This document shows, one piece after another, positions 28,271-36,288 of a stretch of 64,000 nt of DNA. Source of the DNA: Dokdonella sp. (GTDB lineage Bacteria > Pseudomonadota > Gammaproteobacteria > Xanthomonadales > Rhodanobacteraceae); contig NZ_JAHCAS010000001.1 in the NCBI RefSeq assembly GCF_019634775.1, positions 1,928,894-1,992,893 of the forward strand, written 5' to 3'. The notes below the pieces were generated by a model that worked only from the letters and a program-made list of their open reading frames with translations, ran no database searches and was not told the DNA's origin. How positions within the stretch are numbered: the first letter of the stretch is position 1; each line of letters begins with the position of its first letter. The translations under genes were made by a program, and so were the position numbers.

Positions 28271-28977
28271 ATCTGCTTGTTCGCGCCCTGCGCCTGCGCG
28301 GCGCGCTGGCGCTTCAATTCATCGAGTTGCGCACGTGCGGTGACGGTGCCGCTGGACTGGCGCAGCTTGTCGAGGCGCACGTCGAGGTCGGAATCGCGCA
28401 GCTCCTTGCCGAGGTTGGCTTCGGCGATCGTCGTCTTGATGTGGTCGCGCACCTTGTCGAGCGCCTGTACGTCGGCTTCGACACTGAGGCCGTCGAGTTG
28501 GGCCTGGATCTGGATGCGCGCCTGCGCACTCTGCATCTTGGCGAGCATGCGGTCGCGTTCGGCCTTGAGCTTGCCAATCTCGGTCTTGACCGAGAGCAGG
28601 GCGCTCTTGGCGTCCTCGGCATCGACCTTGGCCTGCTCGGCCTCGACCCCGATCGCGGCAAGTTCCGCCTCGATCGCCGACTTCTTCTGCAGCAGCACGA
28701 GGGCGAGGTCGTCCTGGTTGGTCGCCAGCGCGGTCTCGAGATCGGCGTTGACCTGGGCCAGCGCACGGTTTTCCGCGTCGACGCGCTGGTCGATGTCCTC
28801 GCGGCGGCGGATGATCGCCGCGGTAGCGGTCTTCAGGCGCGTGTACTTGGCGACCATGCCGTTGATCGCGTTCTCGTAGGCGATCTCCGGGTGGTTCTTC
28901 TCGACGTCGGCGATCCACAACGAGACGAAGCCCTTCCACAGGTTGGTGAGTCGCGCGAAGAAATTGATGCTGGCCAT
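28267..28977 (-). CDS. pspA: PspA/IM30 family membrane-remodelling protein
   Basis: This 236-aa coiled-coil protein has an amphipathic N-terminal helix (MASINFFARLTNLWKGFVSLW) followed by long Ala/Glu/Lys-rich helices, the pattern of PspA/Vipp1/IM30, bacterial relatives of ESCRT-III. These proteins polymerise on damaged inner membrane. A GAGG site lies upstream of the ATG at 28977. A long open frame upstream (to 29439) is rejected. No pspF, pspB or pspC neighbour is present, so this is not the classical E. coli psp operon. Instead it is coupled by a four-base overlap to an AAA+ ATPase. Sequence similarity to E. coli PspA looks modest. Confidence 0.85.
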   Translation of the reverse strand: MASINFFARLTNLWKGFVSLWIADVEKNHPEIAYENAINGMVAKYTRLKTATAAIIRRREDIDQRVDAENRALAQVNADLETALATNQDDLALVLLQKKSAIEAELAAIGVEAEQAKVDAEDAKSALLSVKTEIGKLKAERDRMLAKMQSAQARIQIQAQLDGLSVEADVQALDKVRDHIKTTIAEANLGKELRDSDLDVRLDKLRQSSGTVTARAQLDELKRQRAAQAQGANKQM

Positions 28978-29009
28978 GCAGGTGTCCTCGATGAACGTTT
29001 GCGTCTTGC

Positions 29010-29873
29010 TCAGTCGTCGCTGGCGTTGACGCGCGTGAAGAAGCGGCGATGATCGCGGGCGAAAGCTTCGAAACCTTCGTGCATCTGTCGGCGCAGCGCG
29101 GCGTGCTGCGTCGGCGAGACGAAGCGGAAGGCGAGCCGTGCGCCTTGGGTGGCCCATTCGAAATGGTCGGCCTCGGCACCGCCGCCATGCCCGGAATGGA
29201 TCGGGATCCAGTGATAGGCGACGTGCTCCTGGCCGGCAATGGCTACCCGCGTGGTCAGCAGGTGCTCGACGAGGTCGCCGGCCTGCTCGCGCAGGGTCTG
29301 GTCGATGATCGAGAACTCGGCGTCGGCGAGAAGCTCGGAGCCAAGGTGGTAGCCGATCGCCGAGAAGATCGGTGCGAGTTCGTCGGCGCTGCGCGCGCCG
29401 TAACCGTCGGCGACCTTGGCATTCAGCTCGCGCAGCCACGGCGGGTCGTCGAGCAGGGCATTGAGCGTGGCCGGATCGCCGAGATCGGTCGCGCCGCGCG
29501 TGACTTCGTAGTCGACCAGGCCGCTCAGGGTCGACTGCGCGAGGCAGCGATGGGTGTCGCGATGCACGCTTTCGTGATCGTCGAATTCGTCGCGCGCGGC
29601 GTCGAAAAAGAAGCTGGCCACGTACACGCTGCGGTCGGCCAGCGCATGCACGGGTTGTTCGGGATCGAGGAACAGGCCGCGCGACCGGCCGACCTTGCCG
29701 GCCAGGGCGGCCACGCCCGAGCCGAAGAAGCCGTTCCAGCTTGCATAGCGGCCGAGGAAACGCACGCGCCGGCGCGGATCAGAGAGCGCATGGCCGACGG
29801 CCTGGCGAACCATTGCCTCGTGCCCGGCGAAATCGACCAGGCATTGCAGTTCCTCGCGGGTCACGTCGGTCAT
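29010..29873 (-). CDS. Uncharacterised His-rich soluble protein in the PspA/ABC operon
   Basis: I do not recognise this 287-aa protein. It has no signal peptide or clear membrane segment, looks mostly helical, and carries clustered His and acidic residues: DDHESVHRDTHRC, GQEHVAYHW and HSGHGGGAEADHFEWA. The spacing recalls di-iron or heme-oxygenase-like folds, but this is only a visual impression. A good AAGGG ribosome site precedes the ATG at 29873. It lies 11 bp after the membrane coiled-coil gene and 32 bp before pspA, so it belongs to the operon. Confidence 0.6.
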   Translation of the reverse strand: MTDVTREELQCLVDFAGHEAMVRQAVGHALSDPRRRVRFLGRYASWNGFFGSGVAALAGKVGRSRGLFLDPEQPVHALADRSVYVASFFFDAARDEFDDHESVHRDTHRCLAQSTLSGLVDYEVTRGATDLGDPATLNALLDDPPWLRELNAKVADGYGARSADELAPIFSAIGYHLGSELLADAEFSIIDQTLREQAGDLVEHLLTTRVAIAGQEHVAYHWIPIHSGHGGGAEADHFEWATQGARLAFRFVSPTQHAALRRQMHEGFEAFARDHRRFFTRVNASDD

Positions 29874-29884
29874 TGGAGTTCCCT

Positions 29885-30739
29885 TCAATGGCGCTGGCCG
29901 GCAAGCATACGCGATGCGGCCTGCGGGGCGATCTCGCGCAATTCGGCACCGTAGGAGGATTCGAGTTCCTCCTCCAGGCGCAGGCGTTCGACGGCTTCCT
30001 GCAGGCGTGTGCCGCCGCCGCCCGAAGCCGGCGCGGTGACGACCGCGTGGTAGATCTCCTCGACCGCGTCGGGCAGCGACAGCAGGGCTGCTTCGGCGGC
30101 GGCATGGCGGCTGGCCAGGCGGCGGTGGCGCAACAGCAGTTCCTCGAGGTCGCCGCGCGCCTTGCGCAGGCTCTTGGTGTCGCTGGCCCCGGCATCGATG
30201 CGCTGGCCGAGGTCGGCGATGCGTCGTTCGATCGCGACCTCGTCGACCGCGTTGCGGCGTTCCTGCATCGACAGTTCGGCCAGCCACAGGCCGAGGAAAT
30301 CCAGGCCACTGTCCTCGATGCGCTCGAGGTCGCGCTCGCCGAGCGGGCTGCGCTTGTGCTGGCCGATCTCGCGCAGCGAGGCGACGCGTTCGCGCATGCG
30401 CTTCCAGATGTTCCAGCGCGGGTGGTCGGCAACGACGCGCCGACTGATCTGGTCGTACAGGTGCGCGGTCGCACGATCGCGCCGGCGCGTGCGGAACTCG
30501 CGGTCGACGCGCTCGCGGAAGCGGACGGATGTGGCGATGAAGGTCGCGGCCAGTGCCTCGCCGGCACCGAAGGCGAGCAGCGGCAGGGCGATGCCCGGCA
30601 GGCCGAACGGGATCGACAGCAGTACCCCCGCAGCGAGCGTGCCGAGGCCGATATGGATGTTGAGTGGGCTCGTCAGCAGCGCGCCGAGGTACGACGGCTG
30701 ATCCTCCTCGTCCTTGCTCCAGACCGGATGTTCGCTCAC
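29885..30739 (-). CDS. Uncharacterised membrane-anchored coiled-coil protein
   Basis: This 284-aa protein has one or two hydrophobic segments near the N-terminus (about 25-65, containing IHIGLGTLAAGVLLSIPFG and LPLLAFGAGEALAATFIA), followed by a long charged helical part rich in Arg/Glu (RFRERVDREFRTRRRDRATAH onward). The start is GTG with GAGGAG upstream. It sits between the ABC ATPase (13 bp) and the His-rich gene (11 bp). The topology suggests an inner-membrane protein with a large cytosolic coiled coil, which might dock PspA or the ATPase; that is inference. Confidence 0.6.
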   Translation of the reverse strand: MSEHPVWSKDEEDQPSYLGALLTSPLNIHIGLGTLAAGVLLSIPFGLPGIALPLLAFGAGEALAATFIATSVRFRERVDREFRTRRRDRATAHLYDQISRRVVADHPRWNIWKRMRERVASLREIGQHKRSPLGERDLERIEDSGLDFLGLWLAELSMQERRNAVDEVAIERRIADLGQRIDAGASDTKSLRKARGDLEELLLRHRRLASRHAAAEAALLSLPDAVEEIYHAVVTAPASGGGGTRLQEAVERLRLEEELESSYGAELREIAPQAASRMLAGQRH

Positions 30740-30752
30740 CGGGTGCGACTCC

Positions 30753-31583
30753 TCAGATCGTCACGACGACGCTGCCGGGGCCGCCACTGCGACTGTGCAG
30801 GCGATCGAGGATGCGCTCTTCCATGCGCACGGCTTCGCTGGAACGTTGCCAGGCCGCCGAACGCGGACGCGGTTCGAGGATCGAGAAATCGTCGGCGACC
30901 ACCGCCGGCTGGGTCGACAGCACGATCACGCGGTCACCGAGCAGCAGCGCCTCGGTGACGTCATGGGTAACGAAGATGACCAGGCACGGGTGGCGTTCGT
31001 GCAGTTCGACCAGCAGGGTCTGCATCTCGCCACGGGTCTGTGCGTCGAGTGCGCCGAACGGTTCATCCATGAGCAGGACGCGCGGACGCAGGACCAGCGC
31101 GCGGGCCAGCGCGACACGCTGGTTCTGGCCGCCGGACAGTTGCGAGGGCAGGTGGTGGCGGTGCGCGCCGAGGCCGACCGCATCGATCATTGCGTCGACG
31201 CGCGCTTTCCACTCGGCCTCGGGCACGCGCTTGCGCCAGTGGGCCAGGCGGAACGGGAAGGCGACATTGTTCCAGACATCGAGGTCGGGCCGGTTGGCGT
31301 AGCGCTGGAACACCATGACCACGTCGTCGTGCGCGCCATGGCAGGGTGTTCCGTCGATCAGCACTTCGCCGGCGGTCGGTGTCTTCACGCCGATCGGGCG
31401 CACGCCACCCATCATGTGGAGCAGGGTCGACTTGCCGCAGCCGGAGGGGCCCAGCAGCATGTTGATGCCGGGGCGGTCGAAATGCAGGCTCACGCCGTTG
31501 ATGACGCGCAGTACGCCACCCTCGCGACCCGGGTACTCCTGCACGATCTCGCGCAGTTCGAGGCTCACCGTCGCAGCGGTCAT
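30753..31583 (-). CDS. ABC transporter ATP-binding protein, nitrate/sulfonate/taurine type
   Basis: This 276-aa ATPase subunit has Walker A GPSGCGKST, Q-loop VFQRYANRPDLDVW, signature LSGGQNQRVALARAL and Walker B VLLMDEPFGALD, then the H-loop FVTHDVTEAL. It is closest in style to SsuB/TauB/NrtD importers. It overlaps the permease stop by four bases (ATGA). Together with the permease and the substrate-binding/OmpA protein it makes a complete importer, here embedded among membrane-stress genes. The C-terminal 40 residues (EPRPRSAAWQRSSEAVRMEE) extend past the ATPase core. Confidence 0.88.
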   Translation of the reverse strand: MTAATVSLELREIVQEYPGREGGVLRVINGVSLHFDRPGINMLLGPSGCGKSTLLHMMGGVRPIGVKTPTAGEVLIDGTPCHGAHDDVVMVFQRYANRPDLDVWNNVAFPFRLAHWRKRVPEAEWKARVDAMIDAVGLGAHRHHLPSQLSGGQNQRVALARALVLRPRVLLMDEPFGALDAQTRGEMQTLLVELHERHPCLVIFVTHDVTEALLLGDRVIVLSTQPAVVADDFSILEPRPRSAAWQRSSEAVRMEERILDRLHSRSGGPGSVVVTI

Positions 31584-32392
31584 ACGCGGGTCTCCCACGG
31601 GTACAGGCGGCCCTTGATCCAGCGCATGAAGTGGTAGGTCAGCAGGGCGAAGGCAATGATGACGATGATGCCGGCGAACACCTGGTCCATCGCGGAGAAG
31701 CGGCGTGCGTTCTGGATCAGTTGGCCGAGCCCCTCGCGCGCATTCACGTACTCGGCCACGGTGATGTAGGTCCACATGACCGAGACGGCAACGATGACGG
31801 CGTCGGCGATGCGTGGCATGGCCAGCGGCAGCACGGCGTGGCGCACCGCTTCCCACGGTGTGGCGCCGAGGTCGCGTGCACCGATCCAGTACGACTGCGG
31901 CACCGCGCGCACGGCGTCGCGCACCATCGGGATCAGGTACACGACCGAACCGGCATAGAGAAACAGGATCTTCATCCACTCGCCGATGCCGAACCACATG
32001 ACCATGATCGGCAGCAGGGCGACCACGGGTGCCGAACGAAACGGATCGACCAGTGGCGACAGTGTGGCGTTCACGCGTGGCGAGGCACCCATGAGCACGC
32101 CGACCGGGATGCCGATGGCGATCACCAGCGCTCCGGCCGCGAGCACGCGCCCGACCGACCAGAGCGTGGCATTCCACAACAGGCTGCGCTGGTTCTCGCC
32201 GTCCCAGGCGAGATAGGCGAAGGCCTTGGCCACCTGCCAGGGCGCGGGCAGCTTGTTCGGACCGATCCAGCCGAACCCGGTCACCACTGCCCACAACACG
32301 AGCACGGTGACGACGGCACCGACGCCGAGCATGCGCGTGGTGCGTGCCGGCAGCAGCGCGTAGGGATTCCAGTGCTTGTCAGCAGCAGCCAT
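31580..32392 (-). CDS. ABC transporter permease, nitrate/sulfonate/taurine type
   Basis: This 270-aa inner-membrane permease has about six hydrophobic segments and the EAA loop GARDLGATPWEAVRHAVLP that contacts the ATPase. It resembles SsuC/TauC. The ATG at 32392 follows the SBP-OmpA stop by 11 bp; upstream in-frame codons are part of the preceding gene. The substrate is not identifiable; the binding protein resembles NMT1/THI5-type receptors. Confidence 0.88.
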   Translation of the reverse strand: MAAADKHWNPYALLPARTTRMLGVGAVVTVLVLWAVVTGFGWIGPNKLPAPWQVAKAFAYLAWDGENQRSLLWNATLWSVGRVLAAGALVIAIGIPVGVLMGASPRVNATLSPLVDPFRSAPVVALLPIMVMWFGIGEWMKILFLYAGSVVYLIPMVRDAVRAVPQSYWIGARDLGATPWEAVRHAVLPLAMPRIADAVIVAVSVMWTYITVAEYVNAREGLGQLIQNARRFSAMDQVFAGIIVIIAFALLTYHFMRWIKGRLYPWETRV

Positions 32393-32403
32393 CGCGATGC
32401 CCG

Positions 32404-34095
32404 TCAGCGAGCCAGCACGGCCGCGCGCGTCGAGCGGTTCAGCGCACGGCATTCCTCGAGCGTCAGGTTCTCGCTTTGCGGCGAGGCTTCGTTGCAGATC
32501 GGCCGGTCGGGGCCGTTGCCGACGATGCGGAAGCGTGCCCGTTCGAACTCCCACTGGGTGACCAGGTAGTCGACGACGGCTTGCGCACGGGCGCGCGAGA
32601 GCCGCATGTTGACCTCGCGCGAACCGGTGGAGTCGGTGTTGCCGGAGATCTCGAAGTAGGCCGAACCGTTGTTCTCGATGAACGGCACCATCTCGTCGTC
32701 GAGGGTCTTCTGCGCGCGTTTGGTCAATTCGGCCGAGGCGGTGGCGAAGGTGACCGTCACCGGCTTGGTCACGCTGGCCGGTTGCTGCGACATCTGCTCG
32801 CGCTCGCGCTCGCTGAACGTATATTCGGGCTGCGCCGCCGCCTGCTGCGCGGCCTGGCTCTTGGCAAGCAACTTGCTGACGAAGCGCGTGTCGAACGAAT
32901 CCTGCGGAGCGATGACCGGGCTGTTCGGGTTGGCCAGCGCGCCGGCGCGGCGGTAGATGCCGTCGAAACGGCGGTATACGCGCTCGTAGTGGTTGGTGCC
33001 GCCGACCAGGCCGAGGATACGCGCATTGTCCTCCAGGCCGGTCCAGACGAGGTTCTGGAACAGGCTCTTGACGAAGTCGCGCCCTTGGTCCTTGGCGAGC
33101 AGGGTGAAGAACTCCTCGGTGCGCACGAGCGCGTCGACCGCGTCATCCGGTGCCTTGCGTGCAACCTCCACGCCTTCGAGCCAACCTGCGACAAAAGCCT
33201 GGAAGGTGTTCGTGTTGGCCGGATTGTCGAGCACGCGGCTGTCACAGACGATGACGTCGTAGATCAGGTTGGTCGCGGTGCGGGTCGAGTAGACGACGTG
33301 CGCGCCGGGCACGTTCTTGAGCGCCAGCGACAGGTCCGGATCCCACAGTGCGGCGGCATCGACGTTGCCGGCCGCGAAGGCGGCGCGCACGCCGGCGGTG
33401 CCTTCCTCGGCGTTGATGTAGACGTAGCGCACCGAGTTCTTCGCGCGCGCGGTCATGCTGGAGTTTTCGATCGCGTCGATGGTCATGCCATCGGAGGGCG
33501 TGAACTGGAGCAGGGCAACCGTGCGGCCGGCGAGGTCCTCGACGCGGCGGATCGCCGGGTCGCGCGTGATGATCGCGTCACCGCCCTGCGTGTTGTCGAC
33601 GACGATGATGGCGCGGCCGTCGTGGCCCGAGTTGCGCAGGTTCGGCTGCTCCTGCGCCCAGAAGTCCGAGGTGCGCCAGGCGCATTGCGCGGTGTTCGAT
33701 TCGAAGATCGTGGTCAGCGTCGGGATGTCGTCCTGGATGAGGAACTCGACGTTGACGCCGAGACGGTCGTAGATCGAGCCGGCTTGGGTCTTCAGCGACT
33801 TGCCGTTGGCGAGCAGGGCCGGCGCATAGCCGTGGAAGCTGACCAGGCTGACCTTGAGCGGATTGTTGGCGCTGCCGAGCGGGCCGTTGCCGGGCTTCGT
33901 GGTTGCGACCGGGCTCGTGGCTGGCCGGCTCGATGTAGATGTCGATGGTGGAGTGGGCGTGGAGGTCGAGGTGGCGGGAGTGGCACTCCGTGACTGCACC
34001 AGTTCGCGCAGGCCGAGATGCCAGGCTGCGGCAGCGGTGCCGCCGATGACGACGAGGGTGATCAGGCCTTTGGCCAGCGGGGTCAGCTTTGCCAT
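32404..34095 (-). CDS. ABC substrate-binding protein fused to an OmpA-like peptidoglycan-binding domain
   Basis: This 563-aa protein has an N-terminal membrane segment (about 8-27), a Ser/Thr/Pro linker (40-66), a periplasmic binding domain of NMT1/THI5 type (about 75-400, with DGRAIIVVDNTQGGDAII and VALLQFTPSDGMTIDAIE) and a C-terminal OmpA-like domain (about 445-563: FEISGNTDSTGSREVNMRLS and RARAQAVVDYL). The fusion would tether the receptor to both the inner membrane and peptidoglycan. Permease and ATPase follow directly. The OmpA domain carries the usual D..GS..N.xLS.xRA pattern for binding meso-diaminopimelate. The receptor could act as an importer part or as an envelope sensor. Confidence 0.85.
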   Translation of the reverse strand: MAKLTPLAKGLITLVVIGGTAAAAWHLGLRELVQSRSATPATSTSTPTPPSTSTSSRPATSPVATTKPGNGPLGSANNPLKVSLVSFHGYAPALLANGKSLKTQAGSIYDRLGVNVEFLIQDDIPTLTTIFESNTAQCAWRTSDFWAQEQPNLRNSGHDGRAIIVVDNTQGGDAIITRDPAIRRVEDLAGRTVALLQFTPSDGMTIDAIENSSMTARAKNSVRYVYINAEEGTAGVRAAFAAGNVDAAALWDPDLSLALKNVPGAHVVYSTRTATNLIYDVIVCDSRVLDNPANTNTFQAFVAGWLEGVEVARKAPDDAVDALVRTEEFFTLLAKDQGRDFVKSLFQNLVWTGLEDNARILGLVGGTNHYERVYRRFDGIYRRAGALANPNSPVIAPQDSFDTRFVSKLLAKSQAAQQAAAQPEYTFSEREREQMSQQPASVTKPVTVTFATASAELTKRAQKTLDDEMVPFIENNGSAYFEISGNTDSTGSREVNMRLSRARAQAVVDYLVTQWEFERARFRIVGNGPDRPICNEASPQSENLTLEECRALNRSTRAAVLAR

Positions 34096-34126
34096 GTCGG
34101 CTCCTTGGAAGCGGGCAATGGGAAGT

Positions 34127-34831
34127 TCACGGGTTCGCGGTCGGATTCGCCCGGCCGTCACCGAAGACCGCGGCGATGCGCGACAGGCGCATGCCTTCCT
34201 GGTCATAACGCAGAATCTCGCGCTGGCAGGCCTCCTTGGTCGCGCGGGCCTCGGCCTCGAGCGCGCCCTTCTCCTCGGTCGCACGCGTGATCTCGCGCTC
34301 GAGCAGGGCTTCGAGGTCGGCGATCTGCTGACGGATCCGCTGGGTGGCTTCCTGCTGGCGTGCCTCGCGCGTGGCGATCGCCTCGCGTGCGGTCTCGAGC
34401 GCATGGCGCGCGTGCTGTTCGAGTTCGCGCCGTGCGGTCTCGAGAGCGCGCTTCTTGTGTTCGGCATCGAGCAGGACATCGTCGATGGCCCAGGTTTCGT
34501 CGGCCGCGTCGAGCGCCTCGACCGCCGCCTTGCGCGCCGAGGGATCGAGCGCGGCCAGGCCTTCGAGCACGCGCAGCAGCTTTTCCGCGCTGAACGGCGC
34601 GGCCGGCAGGCCCTGCGCGGCATAGATCTGTTCGAATGGGCGCTGCTCGACCGGGCCGGCGGCCGTGGCGGCAGGCGCCGGCGCAGGTTCTGGCGCAGGC
34701 GTTGGCGCTGCCCTGCGCGCCGGCGGCTCGCGTCGCGCCACCGGCTCCGGCGCGGCAGGTGTTTCCACCACCGCCGGCTCCCCGGTCTCGACGAGTCCGA
34801 CCTTCTCCAGCACGCGCAGCAATTTGCTCAT
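34127..34831 (-). CDS. Coiled-coil protein, first gene of the PspA/ABC operon
   Basis: In this 234-aa protein a short conserved-looking N-terminus (MSKLLRVLEKVGLVE) is followed by a Pro/Ala-rich linker (about 30-75), a second LLRVLEGLAALDP segment, then about 100 residues of charged coiled coil (DEVLL-type helix, ERALETARRELEQHARHA-like composition). There is no signal peptide or membrane segment. The two LLRVLE repeats may be docking motifs. The ATG at 34831 has a purine-rich GGGGGTG upstream. It precedes the SBP-OmpA gene by 31 bp. Function unknown. Confidence 0.6.
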   Translation of the reverse strand: MSKLLRVLEKVGLVETGEPAVVETPAAPEPVARREPPARRAAPTPAPEPAPAPAATAAGPVEQRPFEQIYAAQGLPAAPFSAEKLLRVLEGLAALDPSARKAAVEALDAADETWAIDDVLLDAEHKKRALETARRELEQHARHALETAREAIATREARQQEATQRIRQQIADLEALLEREITRATEEKGALEAEARATKEACQREILRYDQEGMRLSRIAAVFGDGRANPTANP

Positions 34832-34918
34832 CGACGCACCCCCGGGCAATCCAGCGCCCAAGTGTAGGGGATTCGCGGCCGGTTTGAGGAAGCGTGTCGG
34901 TCGCTCGTGAACGGGCTC

Positions 34919-36271
34919 CTACCGCGGCAGGGCGAGGTCGTCGAGCATGGTCTTGAGGAAGCGCGCGGCCTCGCCGCCGGTAGCGGCGCGGTGATCGAAG
35001 GTCAACGACAGCGGAATCACCCGGTGCGCCTCGACCCCGCCCATCACCGGCGTCAGCTGGTGGCGACCCTTGCCGGCAGCGACGATCGCCACGGTCGGCG
35101 GTACCACCACGGGCGTTGCATAGCGACCGGCGAATACGCCGAAGTTCGACAGCGAGATCGTGTAGCCCTTGAGTTCCTCGGGCGGGATGCTGCGCTCGAG
35201 GACCTGCTGGCGCAGGCGGTTGATCGCCTGGCGCAGACCGTTGGCGTCGAGTACGTCGGCATTGCGCAGGGCCGGCACGAACAGGCCGTCGTCGGTATCG
35301 ACGGCGATGCCGATGTCGACGTGCGGGTGCAGGGTGCGCACGAGGTTGTCGCCGTCGAACCAGGCGTTCAGTGCCGGCACCGCCTTGCAGGCGGCGACGA
35401 GGGCACGGATCAGGCGCACGGTGATGTCGTTGCCGGGTTGCCAGGCGTGGATGTCGGCATCGTCGCACAGCGTGGTCGGCACGACCTTGGCATGCGCGTC
35501 GGCCATGACACGCGCCATGTTGCGGCGCACGCCCTTGAGCGGTTCGGGCTGACCAGTCGCACTGACTCCCGGCGGCTGGGTGCGCATGGGCTGACCGGAT
35601 GCGGAAAGGTGCGTGCGTTCGCGGGTGTCACGCACCGGCGCCACCACAGGGGGCGGCATGGGCGGCGCCGCATCGGTCGCGCGTGCGAGCGGCGCCGGCA
35701 CATCACGACGGGCGCTGCCGCTCGCTGCGGCCTGCTTGACGTCCTGCAGCGTGACCACGCCGCCGGCACCGCTGGGCGCGACGCGGCCCAGGTCGATGCC
35801 GAGCTTCTTCGCCAGCGCGCGCACCGCCGGCACGGCCTTCACGCCGCCGACGTCGCTGGCCTGCTCGGCATGCACATGGCTGCCGGTTTCCATCGCACCG
35901 ACCACGGTGCCCGAATCGGCACGCGCCTCGATGCTTGTGGCGGCGGCAGCCGGCGCGGCTGGTTTCGCCGGCGCATGCGCGTGGTGGTGGCCGGTGGCCT
36001 CCGCCTCGGCGCGTTGCGGCAGGTTCGGATCGAGCGCGATTTCGACCAGCGGCGCGCCGGTGACGATCACGTCGCCGGCCGCACCGAACAGCTTCACGAC
36101 CTTGCCCGAATACGGTGATGGCACCTCGACCACCGCCTTGGCTGTCTCCATCGACACCAGCGGCTCGTCGAGGCGGATCGTGTCCCCCACCTTGACCGCC
36201 CATTCGACGATGGTTGCGTCGGGCAGGCCCTCGCCGAGATCGGGCAGCAGGAATGACTTGGTAGCGCTCAT
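34919..36271 (-). CDS. Dihydrolipoamide acyltransferase (E2) of a 2-oxoacid dehydrogenase complex
   Basis: This 450-aa protein has one lipoyl domain (about 1-80, lipoyl Lys45 in METAKAV), Ala/Pro/His-rich linkers, a peripheral-subunit-binding domain (about 138-175, VPAVRALAKKLGIDLGRV) and a C-terminal catalytic domain. The active-site segment reads DHRAATGGEAA: the His is kept, but the Asp of the usual DHRxxDG is Thr. E1-beta lies 17 bp upstream. The stop codon is the TAG of a TAGGAGCCC repeat. It serves either pyruvate or branched-chain 2-oxoacids; the genes do not decide which, and no E3 gene is nearby. Confidence 0.88.
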   Translation of the reverse strand: MSATKSFLLPDLGEGLPDATIVEWAVKVGDTIRLDEPLVSMETAKAVVEVPSPYSGKVVKLFGAAGDVIVTGAPLVEIALDPNLPQRAEAEATGHHHAHAPAKPAAPAAAATSIEARADSGTVVGAMETGSHVHAEQASDVGGVKAVPAVRALAKKLGIDLGRVAPSGAGGVVTLQDVKQAAASGSARRDVPAPLARATDAAPPMPPPVVAPVRDTRERTHLSASGQPMRTQPPGVSATGQPEPLKGVRRNMARVMADAHAKVVPTTLCDDADIHAWQPGNDITVRLIRALVAACKAVPALNAWFDGDNLVRTLHPHVDIGIAVDTDDGLFVPALRNADVLDANGLRQAINRLRQQVLERSIPPEELKGYTISLSNFGVFAGRYATPVVVPPTVAIVAAGKGRHQLTPVMGGVEAHRVIPLSLTFDHRAATGGEAARFLKTMLDDLALPR

Positions 36272-36288
36272 CGGTTCGGATCCTTCAG

